DNA from: an uncultured Cyclobacteriaceae bacterium
GTDB taxonomy: Bacteria > Bacteroidota > Bacteroidia > Cytophagales > Cyclobacteriaceae
Assembly: GCA_905479015.1 (NCBI GenBank)
Contig: CAJQKV010000008.1
Span: 114,635 to 178,634 of the forward strand
Direction: 5' to 3'
Length of the DNA stretch: 64,000 bases
Notes under the pieces: model-generated
Told to the model about the DNA's origin: nothing
The model's input: the letters and a program-made list of their open reading frames with translations, nothing else
Database searches by the model: none
Position numbers and translations under genes: made by a program
In this document: positions 20,862-31,423 of the stretch, piece after piece
Numbering within the stretch: the stretch's first letter is position 1
Layout: each line of letters opens with the position of its first letter

Positions 20862-22600
20862 TGCAATTAAGCGAGCAAGAATTGATACGCCGGAAGGCCA
20901 GGACGGATTTGATGAATATGAATATTGATCCATATCCTCCGGAACTTTTTGAAATAACCACCACGAGTCGAGAAATTAAGAAGAAGTTTAAAGATGAATC
21001 AGCATCTTTTAAAAACATATCTATTGCAGGACGTATCATGAGTCGACGGATCATGGGTTCCGCTTCTTTTGCTGAAATTCAAGATGATGCGGGTAGAATT
21101 CAAATTTATCTCCGTCGAGATGATGTATGTACAGGAGAGGATAAATCTTTGTATAATGATGTTTTCAAGAAAAAGCTAGACATTGGAGACATTGTAGGGA
21201 TCAAGGGATTTGTATTTGTGACGCAAGTAGGAGAAATATCTATTCATGTCACCTCTTTTAAAATATTGACCAAGTCATTGAGACCTCTGCCCATTGTGAA
21301 AGAAACGGAAGATGCTGAGGGCAATAAGAAAACATGGGATGCTTTTACTGATCCTGAACAAAGATATCGACAAAGATATTTAGATCTTATTGTAAACCCT
21401 GAGATCAAAGATACGTTTCGCAAGCGGGCACTTTTGGTAAATACCATCAGAAATTTCTTGAATGAAAAGGGGTATTTAGAGGTTGAAACACCAATTTTGC
21501 AGCCTATTCACGGCGGTGCGGCAGCCAAACCTTTCGTAACCCATCACAATACATTGGATATGCCTTTGTACTTGAGAATTGCCAATGAGCTTTACTTAAA
21601 AAGGCTCATTGTCGGTGGATTTGATGGAGTTTTCGAATTTGCAAAAGACTTTAGAAATGAAGGAATGTCGAGATTTCATAATCCGGAATTTACACAGGTG
21701 GAATTATATGTAGCCTACAAGGACTATTTTTGGATGATGGATTTAATGGAAGAGATTGTGGAGCAAATCGCCATTAAATTACATGGAGACACCAAAGTAA
21801 GGGTAGGGGAGCATGTAATAGATTTCCAAAGACCTTGGAAGCGATTTACCATGTTTGAAGCCATCGCTCACTTTACAGGTATTGATATTTCAGAGATGGA
21901 TGAGGAGGCGTTGAGAGCAACAGCTAAATCTTTAGGAATTGCTACTGATGAGACGATGGGATCTGGAAAATTGATAGATGAAATATTTGGAGAACAATGT
22001 GAATCAAAATTAATTCAACCCACCTTTATTATCGATTATCCTGAAGAAATGTCTCCTTTGACTAAAAAGCATCGCTCAAAACCAGGCTTAGTTGAACGCT
22101 TTGAGGCGATATGTAACGGTAAGGAAATTATGAATGCTTATTCTGAGTTAAATGACCCCATAGATCAACGGGAACGATTTGAACATCAATTGGCACTTGC
22201 CGCGCGAGGAGATGAGGAGGCCATGGCATTGGACGAGGATTTTTTACGAGCACTTGAATATGGGATGCCGCCGACTTCAGGTGTTGGATTAGGTATTGAT
22301 CGCTTATCAATGATTATGACCAATTCAGCTTCGATACAGGATGTATTGTTTTTTCCTCAAATGAGGCCTGAAAAAAAGGAAGCCCAATCAACTGACCAAG
22401 AATTCACAGATCAGGGCATACCTGCAGCTTACCTTCCCTTAATGCGAAAAATAGGATTGAATACCTTGAGTCAACTCAGTGAATCTAATGTAAACAAATT
22501 GCATAATGACCTGTGTGGTATACGTAAAAAGATGAAGTTAAAAGATTTGGAAAACCCAACCAAAGAAGTGGTTCAGAATTGGATTGATGCGTCACGTTAA
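20861..22600 (+). CDS. lysS: Lysyl-tRNA synthetase, class II, with C-terminal extension
   Basis: A 579-residue class II LysRS. The N-terminal OB-fold anticodon domain ([21 protein letters not shown]) is followed by the catalytic core with [10 protein letters not shown], motif 2 [18 protein letters not shown] and motif 3 [12 protein letters not shown]. coli LysRS ends shortly after motif 3 at about 505 residues. Here about 70 extra residues follow, including [22 protein letters not shown] and [12 protein letters not shown], which read as a helical helix-hairpin-helix-like unit. It is coupled to proline dehydrogenase by a one-base overlap. Confidence 0.95.
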   Translation: MQLSEQELIRRKARTDLMNMNIDPYPPELFEITTTSREIKKKFKDESASFKNISIAGRIMSRRIMGSASFAEIQDDAGRIQIYLRRDDVCTGEDKSLYNDVFKKKLDIGDIVGIKGFVFVTQVGEISIHVTSFKILTKSLRPLPIVKETEDAEGNKKTWDAFTDPEQRYRQRYLDLIVNPEIKDTFRKRALLVNTIRNFLNEKGYLEVETPILQPIHGGAAAKPFVTHHNTLDMPLYLRIANELYLKRLIVGGFDGVFEFAKDFRNEGMSRFHNPEFTQVELYVAYKDYFWMMDLMEEIVEQIAIKLHGDTKVRVGEHVIDFQRPWKRFTMFEAIAHFTGIDISEMDEEALRATAKSLGIATDETMGSGKLIDEIFGEQCESKLIQPTFIIDYPEEMSPLTKKHRSKPGLVERFEAICNGKEIMNAYSELNDPIDQRERFEHQLALAARGDEEAMALDEDFLRALEYGMPPTSGVGLGIDRLSMIMTNSASIQDVLFFPQMRPEKKEAQSTDQEFTDQGIPAAYLPLMRKIGLNTLSQLSESNVNKLHNDLCGIRKKMKLKDLENPTKEVVQNWIDASR

Positions 22601-22634
22601 CGGCAGTTTGAAGATTGATTATTTGGGAGAAAGG

Positions 22635-24314
22635 TTAGGAAAGGCCAGAGATGGTACCATCCTCATCAATATCGATTTGCTCAGCAGCAGGAATTTCTGG
22701 TAATCCAGGCATTCTCAGCATATTTCCTGTGATGGGAATTAGAAAACCTGCACCGGTGGCTATTTCCATATCTCGTACGGTAAGTCCAAAATGATCGGGA
22801 CGACCAAAAAGGCTACTGTCATCGGATAATGAACTTTGGGTTTTAGCCATACAAATAGGGAGATGGCTGATGTTTAGATCAATGGCTCTTTTAATGATTT
22901 TTTCTGCCTTGCTCGTGTAGCTAATGGCCTCTGCACCATAAATATCTTTGGCGATGGCTGATATTTTATTTTTTATACTTGAATTTGCGTCATAAGTGGG
23001 CGCATATTGTGATTGACAATGATTGGCTGCATCAACGACCCTTTCAGCCAGTTCTGTGGTTCCCTTACCGCCAAGAGCCCATCCGTCGCTCAAGGCTACC
23101 TTGACATGGATTTCGGCACAATGTGACTTAATGATTTGTATTTCTTCTTCGGTGTCAGAAGTGAATTTATTAATCGCTACCACCAGCGGGATATTGAATC
23201 TTTTTAGGTTTTCTACGTGTTTATCAAGATTGGCCATTCCCTTGATTAAGGCTTTTGTATTGGGTTGGGTCAATTCAACTTTCTTTATACCCCCATGATA
23301 TTTTAAGGCTCTTATGGTAGCCACTAAGACGACTGCTTTGGGTGAAATATTCCCATAAAAACATTTAATGTTAAAAAATTTTTCTGCGCCTAAATCTGCG
23401 CCAAATCCAGCTTCTGTAACCACATAATCAGCCAGTGACATACCCATTTTTGTAGCGATAAGGGAGTTGGTTCCTTGTGCTATATTAGCAAAAGGACCGC
23501 CATGAATGATGGCTGCATTGCCCTCTAAGGTTTGGACCAAGTTGGGTTTAATGGCTTCTTTTAATAGCGAAGCCATCGCTCCTTGGGCGTTTAAGTCGCG
23601 GGCATAAATGGCTTCGCCATTAAAAGTATCTCCTATATAAATATTGGCCAATTTGGATTTTAAATCAGTCAAATTTTTTGAAAGGCATAAAATAGCCATG
23701 ACCTCTGAGGCTGCCGTAATATCAAATCCGGATTCTCTAGGAAAACCTCCTGACTTACCCCCCAATCCGGATATGATATTTCGAAGAGTACGATCATTCA
23801 TATCCATGACCCATTTCCAAGTCACCGTTCTTGGATCTATTCCAAGGTTTCGCGTTTTACTTTGAATATTATTACCAATCAGAGCAGACAGTAGATTATT
23901 CGCTTTTTCAACCGCTGAGAAGTCACCGGTAAAATGCAAATTGATGTCTTCCATAGGCACCACTTGTGAATAACCGCCACCAGTGGCGCCGCCTTTCATT
24001 CCAAAAACAGGACCTAAAGAGGGCTCTCTAAGGACAGAGATTGTTTTTTTTCCAATGCGATTAAGCCCATCACAAAGACCTACCGTGGTGGTCGATTTCC
24101 CTTCACCTGCTGGGGTTGGCGTAATGGCCGTAACGAGAATTAATTTCGATTGACTTACCTTTTTCTCATCAATAAGATGAACGGGAATTTTAGCCTTATA
24201 ATGGCCGTAATGCTCTAAATTTTCTTTTGAGATACCCAATGAATCAGCGATGATATCTATATTTTTAAGGGCTTTACTTTGGGCTATTTTTAGATCTGGA
24301 TTCATTTTATGCAA
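22635..24314 (-). CDS. fhs: Formate-tetrahydrofolate ligase
   Basis: Fhs makes 10-formyl-THF from formate, THF and ATP. The 559-residue product has the P-loop TPAGEGKSTTTVGL (68-81), then EPSLGPVFGMKGGATGGGYSQVVPMEDINLHFTGD in pieces, VDMNDRTLR-like WVMDMNDRTLR, and the C-terminal ATGAGFLIPITGNMLRMPGLP. The N-terminus has two candidate ATGs, 24314 and 24305. With folD elsewhere in the window it gives this organism a route for charging one-carbon units from formate. It is a single-gene unit convergent with lysS. Confidence 0.96.
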   Translation of the reverse strand: MHKMNPDLKIAQSKALKNIDIIADSLGISKENLEHYGHYKAKIPVHLIDEKKVSQSKLILVTAITPTPAGEGKSTTTVGLCDGLNRIGKKTISVLREPSLGPVFGMKGGATGGGYSQVVPMEDINLHFTGDFSAVEKANNLLSALIGNNIQSKTRNLGIDPRTVTWKWVMDMNDRTLRNIISGLGGKSGGFPRESGFDITAASEVMAILCLSKNLTDLKSKLANIYIGDTFNGEAIYARDLNAQGAMASLLKEAIKPNLVQTLEGNAAIIHGGPFANIAQGTNSLIATKMGMSLADYVVTEAGFGADLGAEKFFNIKCFYGNISPKAVVLVATIRALKYHGGIKKVELTQPNTKALIKGMANLDKHVENLKRFNIPLVVAINKFTSDTEEEIQIIKSHCAEIHVKVALSDGWALGGKGTTELAERVVDAANHCQSQYAPTYDANSSIKNKISAIAKDIYGAEAISYTSKAEKIIKRAIDLNISHLPICMAKTQSSLSDDSSLFGRPDHFGLTVRDMEIATGAGFLIPITGNMLRMPGLPEIPAAEQIDIDEDGTISGLS

Positions 24315-24444
24315 GCGTTTGAGAATCGAAAATAAGGCATCAATGAGGATTATTATTTATCAAAATAGGTCAAATAATATCTTTCAAATTTGATCATTGT
24401 AATTTAATCTTATTTTTTTGTCAAAAAATATATATTTTACATGG

Positions 24445-25701
24445 ATGGAGGCTTATGTAGGTGTACTTAATTATGCGATACCCTTTTTTTTAATATTGAT
24501 CTTTTTTGAGGCATGGATCGGTCATGTGAGAGGGGAAAAGGTGGTAAGGAGTATGGATACCTTGGCCAGTCTGATTTCTGGGGTAACCAATGTTTTTAAA
24601 GATGTTTTAGGATTAACTGTCATCATTGTTTCTTATGATTGGATGGTCGATAACCTGAGCTTGATACAGATTGAAAAGACTTGGGTGATTTATTTGGTGG
24701 CTTTTATTGGATTGGATTTTTCAGGGTACTGGGTTCACAGAATATCACATAAAATTAATTATTTTTGGAATCACCATTTGGTTCATCACAGCAGTGAAGA
24801 GTTTAATTTAGGTTGTGCTTTGAGACAGTCTATTTCAAAGTGGTTTTCCATTTCTTTTGTTTTTTTGCTTCCCACCGCATTGCTAGGGGTGCCTGCGCAA
24901 GTTGTTGCCTTTATTGCACCGCTCCATTTATTCTCACAATATTGGTATCACACTAAATTAATCGGAAAGCTTGGATTTTTGGAATATGTATTGGTAACCC
25001 CCTCGCATCATAGGGTACATCATGCGATTAATGATATTTATATTGATAAAAACCTTTCTCAGATTTTCATTTTTTGGGACAAAATTTTCGGAACTTTTCA
25101 AGTAGAATTAGCCAATGAACCACCGGTCTACGGTGTAAAAAAGCCGGTCAAGAGTTGGAACCCTTTTGTGATTAATTTCATTCACCTTTGGCAGCTCATT
25201 CAGGATGCTTGGAGGGCGAAGTCTTGGTATGATAAGTTAATTATTTGGTTTAAACCTACCGGTTGGCGGCCTGAAGATGTAGCTGAGGCTTATCCTATTC
25301 AATTGACTGAGCCGGTGTATGATCAGTTAAAATACGATCCGGCCTACCCACTTTTCTTTCATATTTGGTGTTGGTTTCAATGGGCATTCATTTCCATCAT
25401 CTCATTGATTTTTTTCAATTATTCAGCTGAAATTGGTTATCAATTCTTGATTTATTTTGGAGGTTTTATGTATCTGTCTATTGCGAGCATGACGTTATTG
25501 ATGGACAAGCATTGGAGTGCTATTTATGTGGAAATGATTAAAAACACCATCGCGGTGGCCCTAGTATATCTTTATGGAGATTGGTTTATGAGTCATTCAT
25601 TTTTCGATCATGGAGCTACGTTGATCGTGTTATATCATTTGGTTTGTATGATGGTTGTGGGCTACTTCTACACACTGTTCCAATCAGAGAGCCCTGGATA
25701 G
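24445..25701 (+). CDS. Fatty acid hydroxylase/sterol desaturase family membrane protein
   Basis: A membrane protein of about 418 residues with the di-iron histidine boxes of the fatty acid hydroxylase superfamily: HRISHKINYFWNHHLVHHSSEEFN and, later, SHHRVHHAIND. These cover the HxxxH, HxxHH and HxxHH elements. Several hydrophobic helices flank them, and an extra block of about four helices follows after residue 300, beyond the minimal catalytic domain. Relatives hydroxylate or desaturate lipids, sphingolipids, carotenoids or alkylglycerols; the substrate here is unknown. I prefer ATG 24445 over the in-frame TTG at 24418. Confidence 0.83.
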   Translation: MEAYVGVLNYAIPFFLILIFFEAWIGHVRGEKVVRSMDTLASLISGVTNVFKDVLGLTVIIVSYDWMVDNLSLIQIEKTWVIYLVAFIGLDFSGYWVHRISHKINYFWNHHLVHHSSEEFNLGCALRQSISKWFSISFVFLLPTALLGVPAQVVAFIAPLHLFSQYWYHTKLIGKLGFLEYVLVTPSHHRVHHAINDIYIDKNLSQIFIFWDKIFGTFQVELANEPPVYGVKKPVKSWNPFVINFIHLWQLIQDAWRAKSWYDKLIIWFKPTGWRPEDVAEAYPIQLTEPVYDQLKYDPAYPLFFHIWCWFQWAFISIISLIFFNYSAEIGYQFLIYFGGFMYLSIASMTLLMDKHWSAIYVEMIKNTIAVALVYLYGDWFMSHSFFDHGATLIVLYHLVCMMVVGYFYTLFQSESPG

Positions 25702-25977
25702 GTTTGCTTTAATTTATTTTTCATGGGGAAAAAATAATCGATTCATCTTTAGAGTAATCGCTCAAGAATCTTGTACATAGTTTTTCAATTATTACTAGGT
25801 GTAAGGATAATATGGCCTGTTTATAATAAAATAATAAACACATCTAAAAATAATTTATTTAGAATGAATCTTGTTCAATAAATATAAAAGTGGGTCATAC
25901 TTATTTGGACAAGTAATTCAATGATAGGTTTTAAAATGTGTAAGAAAGGTTTGACTTAACTTTTCTGTGCTTCTCGT
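25702..25977. other. AT-rich intergenic stretch, no gene seen
   Basis: This 276-base gap between two convergent genes holds no coding region that I can support. It has a weak inverted repeat, TGTTTAT against ATAAACA at 25818-25840, with a nine-base A/T spacer and no T run after it. I assign no function. Confidence 0.5.
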
Positions 25978-28743
25978 TTAAAAAAAGTCTTGGAAACTTT
26001 TTCTTTTTTGAAGCTTCAGATCTTGCAATAAAGCCGATTTGGGTCTTATGATTAAATTAAAGGATTGATTTCTTCCAAAAGGGATCCAATTGAAGCTTAA
26101 TGACCAACAGTGTAAATCACGGTTGACCCCAATGCTAGTTTGAGTAAATTTATTTTTCTCTAAATCGTAACCGGACCTGAAATTTATTTTGGTTTTTGGA
26201 GTCAGAGATACATCTCCAGAAAAAGTCAATGTTTGCCTTATCCTTGATTCTAATAATCCAGATTGAGTGACATTTATAGAGTAGGAAAACCTAAGGGACC
26301 AAGGAATATTAAAATTGACATATTCATTAGGATTTTTATAAATATAATCTAAATCAGCGGCATCTTGTAACCCTAATTCTTCTTGATTATTGATATCTTG
26401 ATCTACAAAATCATTTCTTCCATTATTTTCCTCTACATCACTAGAACCTTTTGGTTTTAAGTTTAAGCTAATGGCGGTGTTGAATCTAGACAAATTGCCC
26501 AAACCTTGGCCATTTTGCCATGAAAATCTATCAATTCGCTCCTGGCGCGTGACTAGGCCTTCTTCATTGGTTACCAAAGCATTATATACGTAGGGATCAA
26601 GGGTGCCGCCAATATTTAAACTAAGCTTACCTTTAAAAAAACTGGTTCTTGTTGATAAATTTATGTTGGATAAATTGAAAGAGTCAGCGGCAAAATTATA
26701 ACCACTGTTAAGAGAGAAATTATCGAACAGCTTAATCTTTTTATAACCAATGCCTAACGTATCTTTTTTGTCTCGAACTTTTATTTCAAGATTATTTTGG
26801 AGACCAAAACTCAAAGTTTTACTCATGTTTCCTCGAGGAGATCCATAAGCAAATTGATGATATTTTGACATCAGCACTGAATCTCCTTTTTCGTTTTTTT
26901 GTATCCATTCCCAAGGGCTATTTTCGCTATTGGTAATGTCAGGCGTGTAGCTAAAAGAAATCGAAGGTGTGACTACATGGCGTATGGCTTGTATATAACC
27001 ACCAGGCTTAAAAAAGCGAGTTCCGTATATAATGGTACTCAAAGAAGCACCTGAATTCCATGAAAGAGCACGTGAAAATTTCTGGAGGGTATCGACTTGA
27101 ACAGCTTCAAGTTCGGGGAGATAGGTATAATCAAGCTCTTTGGTGTACCAATATTCTGTCAAATTGAAGTTGGGACTGAGATTTAATTTATTGAATAATT
27201 TAACTGACGTGGCAATGGGTATTTTATGTTGACCTCCATTTTTCGCATTTTTAAAATCCAATTTTAATTCTTCCTCTTGATCCTCCTGAGTGGATGTTTG
27301 GTTGGCTACTGTAAATGGAAAGTTGGTCTTGGCCAATTTATTAGTGATTTCATTTTTTGCAACAAAATTATAGCTAAGTCCTAATTTTTTAAGGACATCC
27401 ATGTTGGATCCAGCTAATTTCTTAAAAGGGTACTGCCGATTGACATTGAGGGACAATTCGGGTAGATTAAAAGTCATCACACCTGTTTGTACGTTTTGTC
27501 GATGTCGGGCATTCATAGTCAAATTAATAGGGGCATTTGCAAATTTTTGCCGGTAAGAAATATTAGATGAAAATTGAGAGCTGATACTTCTGTTAAAATC
27601 GGTAGTGGCTAAATTATTATTGCTGTTATAAGTCGTCGTACCTGCAGAAATTGAAGCACTGACACTTGAATTACCTTTAGAAAGAGGTTTAAGATTACTC
27701 CTTATCCAAAAGTCATTACTGCTCAATCCATTTTCACTATCGATAATATTTTTATTATAGCTAAAATTGAGACCTCCTGTATAAACATATCTTTTTTTGA
27801 AATTTGTATTGAAAACAGCGCCATAGCCCCCATTAGAAAAAACAGATCCCGTAGTTCTGATGTCCATATAATCATTAACAGCCCAATAATAACCTCCATC
27901 CCTTAAGAAAAAACCTCTTCGGGTTTCTTCCCCATAGGTAGGAACTAAGATGCCTGAGGTTTTTTCTTTTGGTTTTGGGAACATTCCAAAAGGAAACCAG
28001 AGGGGGGTTTTAATTTCCCGAAACCTTAAATTGAAAGGACCAGAGATGATATTTCGTTTGGTTACTTTGAGCTGTTTGGATTGAATATGAAAATGCGGGT
28101 CCGTGAGATTACAGGTACTGTACATGGCTTCTGAGATGTACATTTCATTTCGTTCATTCTTTTTGACATCTTGGCCATGCATGAAGGCACCCATTTGCTC
28201 AGTGATTACACCTTTGATTTGGGCCCTTTTGGTCTTTAAATTGTAGATGATGAAATCGGTTTCGTAGACGGTACCCTTTTCTGTAAAAATGGGCTTTCCT
28301 TGTTTTCTTCCTGCGGAATCCAAGCTATAAGTTGAAGTAATGATTCTGTCAGTCATACTGATTTGGGTTTCATCAGAGTCTAATTCAATTTCCCCATAGT
28401 CAATATGACTTTCTCCATAAAGGGTCAGTTTACTAGATTTCAGATCAAAAAAAATGGAATCTTGGGCATTATAATTTATGATGGTTTCAATTTCTCCAAT
28501 AGGGGCCTTAGGTTCTATGAAAGACGATGCGGTAGTATCATCTCTTGCCTCTGACCTGGAGGAGTCATCAGATATGTTTAGGGTATCCAAGCCTTTTAGT
28601 ATTTGGGTATCGCCAGATATACTTAGGTCCTCTAAACCTTTCAGCATCACAGTATCTTCTTGTACAACCGTTTGTGCAATTAAGGAGGCACAGGTTGATA
28701 AGGTTAAAATAAATCCTACCAATAGACTTATTATGGGCTTCAA
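25978..28743 (-). CDS. LptD/OstA-like outer-membrane LPS assembly protein
   Basis: A 921-residue protein with signal peptide (cleavage after SLIAQ). After a short acidic linker it has an OstA/LptA-like periplasmic region, roughly residues 90-230, with repeated strands such as SSKLTLYGESHIDYGEIELDSDETQ and GTVYETDFIIYNLKTKRAQIKGV. Then comes WFPFGMFPKPKEKTSGILVPTYGE, the LptD hallmark at the domain junction, and a long beta-barrel region to the C-terminus. It is the Bacteroidota counterpart of LptD, which inserts lipopolysaccharide in the outer leaflet. It is divergent from an amidase gene. Confidence 0.85.
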   Translation of the reverse strand: MKPIISLLVGFILTLSTCASLIAQTVVQEDTVMLKGLEDLSISGDTQILKGLDTLNISDDSSRSEARDDTTASSFIEPKAPIGEIETIINYNAQDSIFFDLKSSKLTLYGESHIDYGEIELDSDETQISMTDRIITSTYSLDSAGRKQGKPIFTEKGTVYETDFIIYNLKTKRAQIKGVITEQMGAFMHGQDVKKNERNEMYISEAMYSTCNLTDPHFHIQSKQLKVTKRNIISGPFNLRFREIKTPLWFPFGMFPKPKEKTSGILVPTYGEETRRGFFLRDGGYYWAVNDYMDIRTTGSVFSNGGYGAVFNTNFKKRYVYTGGLNFSYNKNIIDSENGLSSNDFWIRSNLKPLSKGNSSVSASISAGTTTYNSNNNLATTDFNRSISSQFSSNISYRQKFANAPINLTMNARHRQNVQTGVMTFNLPELSLNVNRQYPFKKLAGSNMDVLKKLGLSYNFVAKNEITNKLAKTNFPFTVANQTSTQEDQEEELKLDFKNAKNGGQHKIPIATSVKLFNKLNLSPNFNLTEYWYTKELDYTYLPELEAVQVDTLQKFSRALSWNSGASLSTIIYGTRFFKPGGYIQAIRHVVTPSISFSYTPDITNSENSPWEWIQKNEKGDSVLMSKYHQFAYGSPRGNMSKTLSFGLQNNLEIKVRDKKDTLGIGYKKIKLFDNFSLNSGYNFAADSFNLSNINLSTRTSFFKGKLSLNIGGTLDPYVYNALVTNEEGLVTRQERIDRFSWQNGQGLGNLSRFNTAISLNLKPKGSSDVEENNGRNDFVDQDINNQEELGLQDAADLDYIYKNPNEYVNFNIPWSLRFSYSINVTQSGLLESRIRQTLTFSGDVSLTPKTKINFRSGYDLEKNKFTQTSIGVNRDLHCWSLSFNWIPFGRNQSFNLIIRPKSALLQDLKLQKRKSFQDFF

Positions 28744-28828
28744 GTTTGATACAAGTTTTGTTTTAACGAAAATTTTGCAATTTTTGTGCTAAAGTATCGT
28801 ATTTGATATACTAACCAATCGTTGAACA

Positions 28829-29611
28829 GTGAGAAATATTGCAATATCTTTTGTGATTTCGTTATCATTAATTTTTGTTTCGTTCCAAACGGTTGGAATT
28901 AAACAATACAAAGTTAGGAAAATAGTCATTGATCCGGGTCATGGAGGTAGGGATCCGGGGACCCACGGGTCGTTTTCAAAGGAGAAAGACGTGGTATTAA
29001 AAATTTCTTTGGAGCTGAAGCGAATCATTAATGAGAATATGCCAGATGTACAAGTTGTTCTGACCCGTTCGGATGACAGTTTCCCCTCACTGGCTAAGCG
29101 CTCGAAGATTGCTAATGATCTTGAGGCGGATTTATTTATTTCTATACACGCCAACTGGCTGAGTAATCCAAATGTTACGGGTACCGAGACCTACGTTATG
29201 GCAACTAAAAATATAGGTCGAAATTTCGAGGTAGCTAAACGTGAAAATTCAGTTATTTTGTTGGAGGAAAATTATAAAGAGACTTATCAAAACTTTGATC
29301 CTAAATCGATTGAGTCCTATATTTTATTTTCACTTACCCAAAATGCTTTTCATGAAAAAAGTGTACAATTTGCCAGCTTAGTGGAGAAACAGTTCAAAGA
29401 GCGGGTAGGCAGAAGGAGTTTAGGCGTGAAACAATCCAGCCTTCAGCTACTTTGGAGTACCGCAATGCCTAGTGTTTTAGTTGAAGTAGGTTATCTTAGT
29501 AACGCAAAAGAAGAACGATATTTGAATGATAAACGTAATCAAGTTTATATTGCTTCTGGAATTTACAGAGCGATTAGAGATTATAAAAAAGAAATTGAAC
29601 AATCAAATTAA
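28829..29611 (+). CDS. N-acetylmuramoyl-L-alanine amidase (Amidase_3)
   Basis: A 260-residue secreted amidase that cleaves the bond between MurNAc and the stem peptide during wall remodelling. The N-terminus is a signal-like hydrophobic segment; the catalytic domain starts VIDPGHGGRDPGTHG with the first zinc histidine, followed by glutamate in KEKDVVLKISLEL, SIHANWL with the second histidine, and VEVGYLSNAKEERYL with the catalytic glutamate. The start is GTG at 28829; no ATG fits. It overlaps no neighbour but is four bases before the MCE gene. Confidence 0.9.
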   Translation: MRNIAISFVISLSLIFVSFQTVGIKQYKVRKIVIDPGHGGRDPGTHGSFSKEKDVVLKISLELKRIINENMPDVQVVLTRSDDSFPSLAKRSKIANDLEADLFISIHANWLSNPNVTGTETYVMATKNIGRNFEVAKRENSVILLEENYKETYQNFDPKSIESYILFSLTQNAFHEKSVQFASLVEKQFKERVGRRSLGVKQSSLQLLWSTAMPSVLVEVGYLSNAKEERYLNDKRNQVYIASGIYRAIRDYKKEIEQSN

Positions 29612-29614
29612 ACA

Positions 29615-30559
29615 ATGAGGGCAAAAGAATTTAAAATAGGATTAATTGCGCTCGCAGCGGGGCTGACTTTATATTTCGGATTTAGTTATTTGAAAGGAAG
29701 GGACTTTATGAATAAAGAAACCAGTTATTATGTGGTTTATGATAACGTGGATGGTTTGACCAAATCAAATCCGGTAATTATCAATGGTTTGACGGTAGGT
29801 AAAGTCAGGAATATTCAACTTCGCCAAGATTTACATAATCAAGTAGTTGTTGAATTGGCTATTAATTCTGAAATTATTTTAGGAGACTCAACTATTGCAG
29901 AATTGTCAAATGCAGACTTATTAGGGAGTAAAGCAATCGTATTGAAAATTGGCCCTATAGATACGCCCTTAGCCGCCAATGATACACTCAAAGCACTTAT
30001 GGACAGAGGTCTTGCTGAGTACCTCGATAATGTTCAGCCGATCACCGATAATCTTAATGTTACTATAAGGAGGATCAATGAAATTCTCTTGGGACTTCAA
30101 GGGAGCGGTGAAAAAATAACCAATACTATTTCTGAATTGGAAATTACCTTGAAAGGCATCAATGAATTGTTGAGTGAAAATAAAGAAGGTTTCGCTTTAG
30201 TTATTCACTCTACTAACGAGGTGCTTACCAATGTAAATAATAAGATCAATGATTTAGATCCTATTTTCAAGAAAGCAGAAGACGTTTTGGATTCGCTCAA
30301 TAATCTAGATTTGAATGGGACCTTGGTTGAAGTGCAAGATCTTATGAAAGCGTTGAAGAGTACCGTTTCGGCTATAAACCAAGGTCAAGGTACAATGGGT
30401 CAATTGATGGTGAACGATTCTTTGTATAATAATCTCAATCAATTGTTGTTTGATCTAGATAAATTGACCCTTCATTTTAATCAATACCCCAAAGACTTTC
30501 TCAAACCTTTAGGAAGAAAGAGCAAAAAAATGAAGGGGTTGGAATCCCTGAACAATTGA
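29615..30559 (+). CDS. MCE/MlaD-family lipid transport protein
   Basis: A 314-residue protein with one N-terminal transmembrane segment (IGLIALAAGLTLYFGFSYLKG) and an MCE domain at about residues 35-115 with VVYDNVDGLTKSNPVIINGLTVGKV, GDSTIAELSNADLLGSKAIVLK. A long helical region rich in N, L and E follows, as in other MlaD proteins that form hexameric lipid shuttles. The permease and ATPase partners are not in the window. It is directly downstream of the amidase, in an envelope-related group. Confidence 0.88.
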   Translation: MRAKEFKIGLIALAAGLTLYFGFSYLKGRDFMNKETSYYVVYDNVDGLTKSNPVIINGLTVGKVRNIQLRQDLHNQVVVELAINSEIILGDSTIAELSNADLLGSKAIVLKIGPIDTPLAANDTLKALMDRGLAEYLDNVQPITDNLNVTIRRINEILLGLQGSGEKITNTISELEITLKGINELLSENKEGFALVIHSTNEVLTNVNNKINDLDPIFKKAEDVLDSLNNLDLNGTLVEVQDLMKALKSTVSAINQGQGTMGQLMVNDSLYNNLNQLLFDLDKLTLHFNQYPKDFLKPLGRKSKKMKGLESLNN

Positions 30560-30583
30560 TAATTAAAGAGGGTCTGTTAACAG

Positions 30584-31420
30584 ATGAACAATAAAGAGCT
30601 GAAGTCATTGGTGGCATTATTGGATGATGACGACGCTGAGGTGGTTGCGCATGTCGAAGAAAAACTTAAAACCTTAGGTACCGGAGTGATTCCTTTTTTA
30701 GAGGAAGCTTGGGAACAGACGTTCAATCCTAAGGCCCATGAACGGATTGAAGACTTGGTTCATTTCTTGCAATTTGAGTTAGTTCAGGAGCGCCTGACGC
30801 ATTGGCATGTACATGAACAAGAAGATCTGTTGAAAGGAATGTGGATTCTGGCCACTTATCAATATCCTGATTTAGAATATGCGCAATTGTCAAATAAAAT
30901 AGAACAATTGTATCGAGAAATTTGGACACAATTGGGTCCTGACTTACTGCCCTTTGATCAGATTAAGACGATCAATAGTATGCTCTTTGAAAAATATAAA
31001 TTCAGGGCCAATACCAAAAATTTTCATGCTCCTGGGAACTCCATGATAAATAGCGTCCTAGAATCCTCAAAAGGAAATCCTATATCCCTCTCTGCACTCT
31101 ACTTATTGATTACTCAAAAACTGGGCCTACCTATATTTGGGGTCAATCTACCCAATTTATTTGTACTCACGTATAAGACGGACAAACTTCAGTTTTACAT
31201 CAATGTTTTTAATCGAGGATTGATTTTTTCTAAAGAGGATATAGATAATTATATTACTCAACTTCAATTGATGCCACAAAATGAGTATTTTGAACCTTGC
31301 GATCATGGCCAAATAATCAAGAGGAGTCTAAGGAATTTAATGGCCGCCTTTGATAAGATTGGGGACTATCACAAGAGTGATGAAATTAAAAGACTGATGA
31401 GCCTTATCACGGGTACTTAA
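30584..31420 (+). CDS. SirB1/transglutaminase-like protein
   Basis: A 278-residue protein with a domain of the Transglut_core2 (SirB1) type: SMINSVLESSKGNPISLSALYLLITQKLGLPIFGVNLPNLFVL in pieces, near residues 150-195. Members of this family usually lack the full Cys-His-Asp triad, and here the position after GNPISL also has no cysteine, so peptidase or transfer activity is doubtful. The N-terminal 100 residues are helical and acidic, and the C-terminal part resembles a TPR unit (RSLRNLMAAFDKIGDYHKSDEI). Function unknown. It ends three bases from a convergent gene. Confidence 0.78.
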   Translation: MNNKELKSLVALLDDDDAEVVAHVEEKLKTLGTGVIPFLEEAWEQTFNPKAHERIEDLVHFLQFELVQERLTHWHVHEQEDLLKGMWILATYQYPDLEYAQLSNKIEQLYREIWTQLGPDLLPFDQIKTINSMLFEKYKFRANTKNFHAPGNSMINSVLESSKGNPISLSALYLLITQKLGLPIFGVNLPNLFVLTYKTDKLQFYINVFNRGLIFSKEDIDNYITQLQLMPQNEYFEPCDHGQIIKRSLRNLMAAFDKIGDYHKSDEIKRLMSLITGT

Positions 31421-31423
31421 GAT

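Noticed and set aside
25818..25840. Inverted repeat as a bidirectional terminator between the hydroxylase and LptD-like genes
   Set aside because: The stem is only seven A/T-rich pairs with a nine-base loop and no T run, too weak to support.
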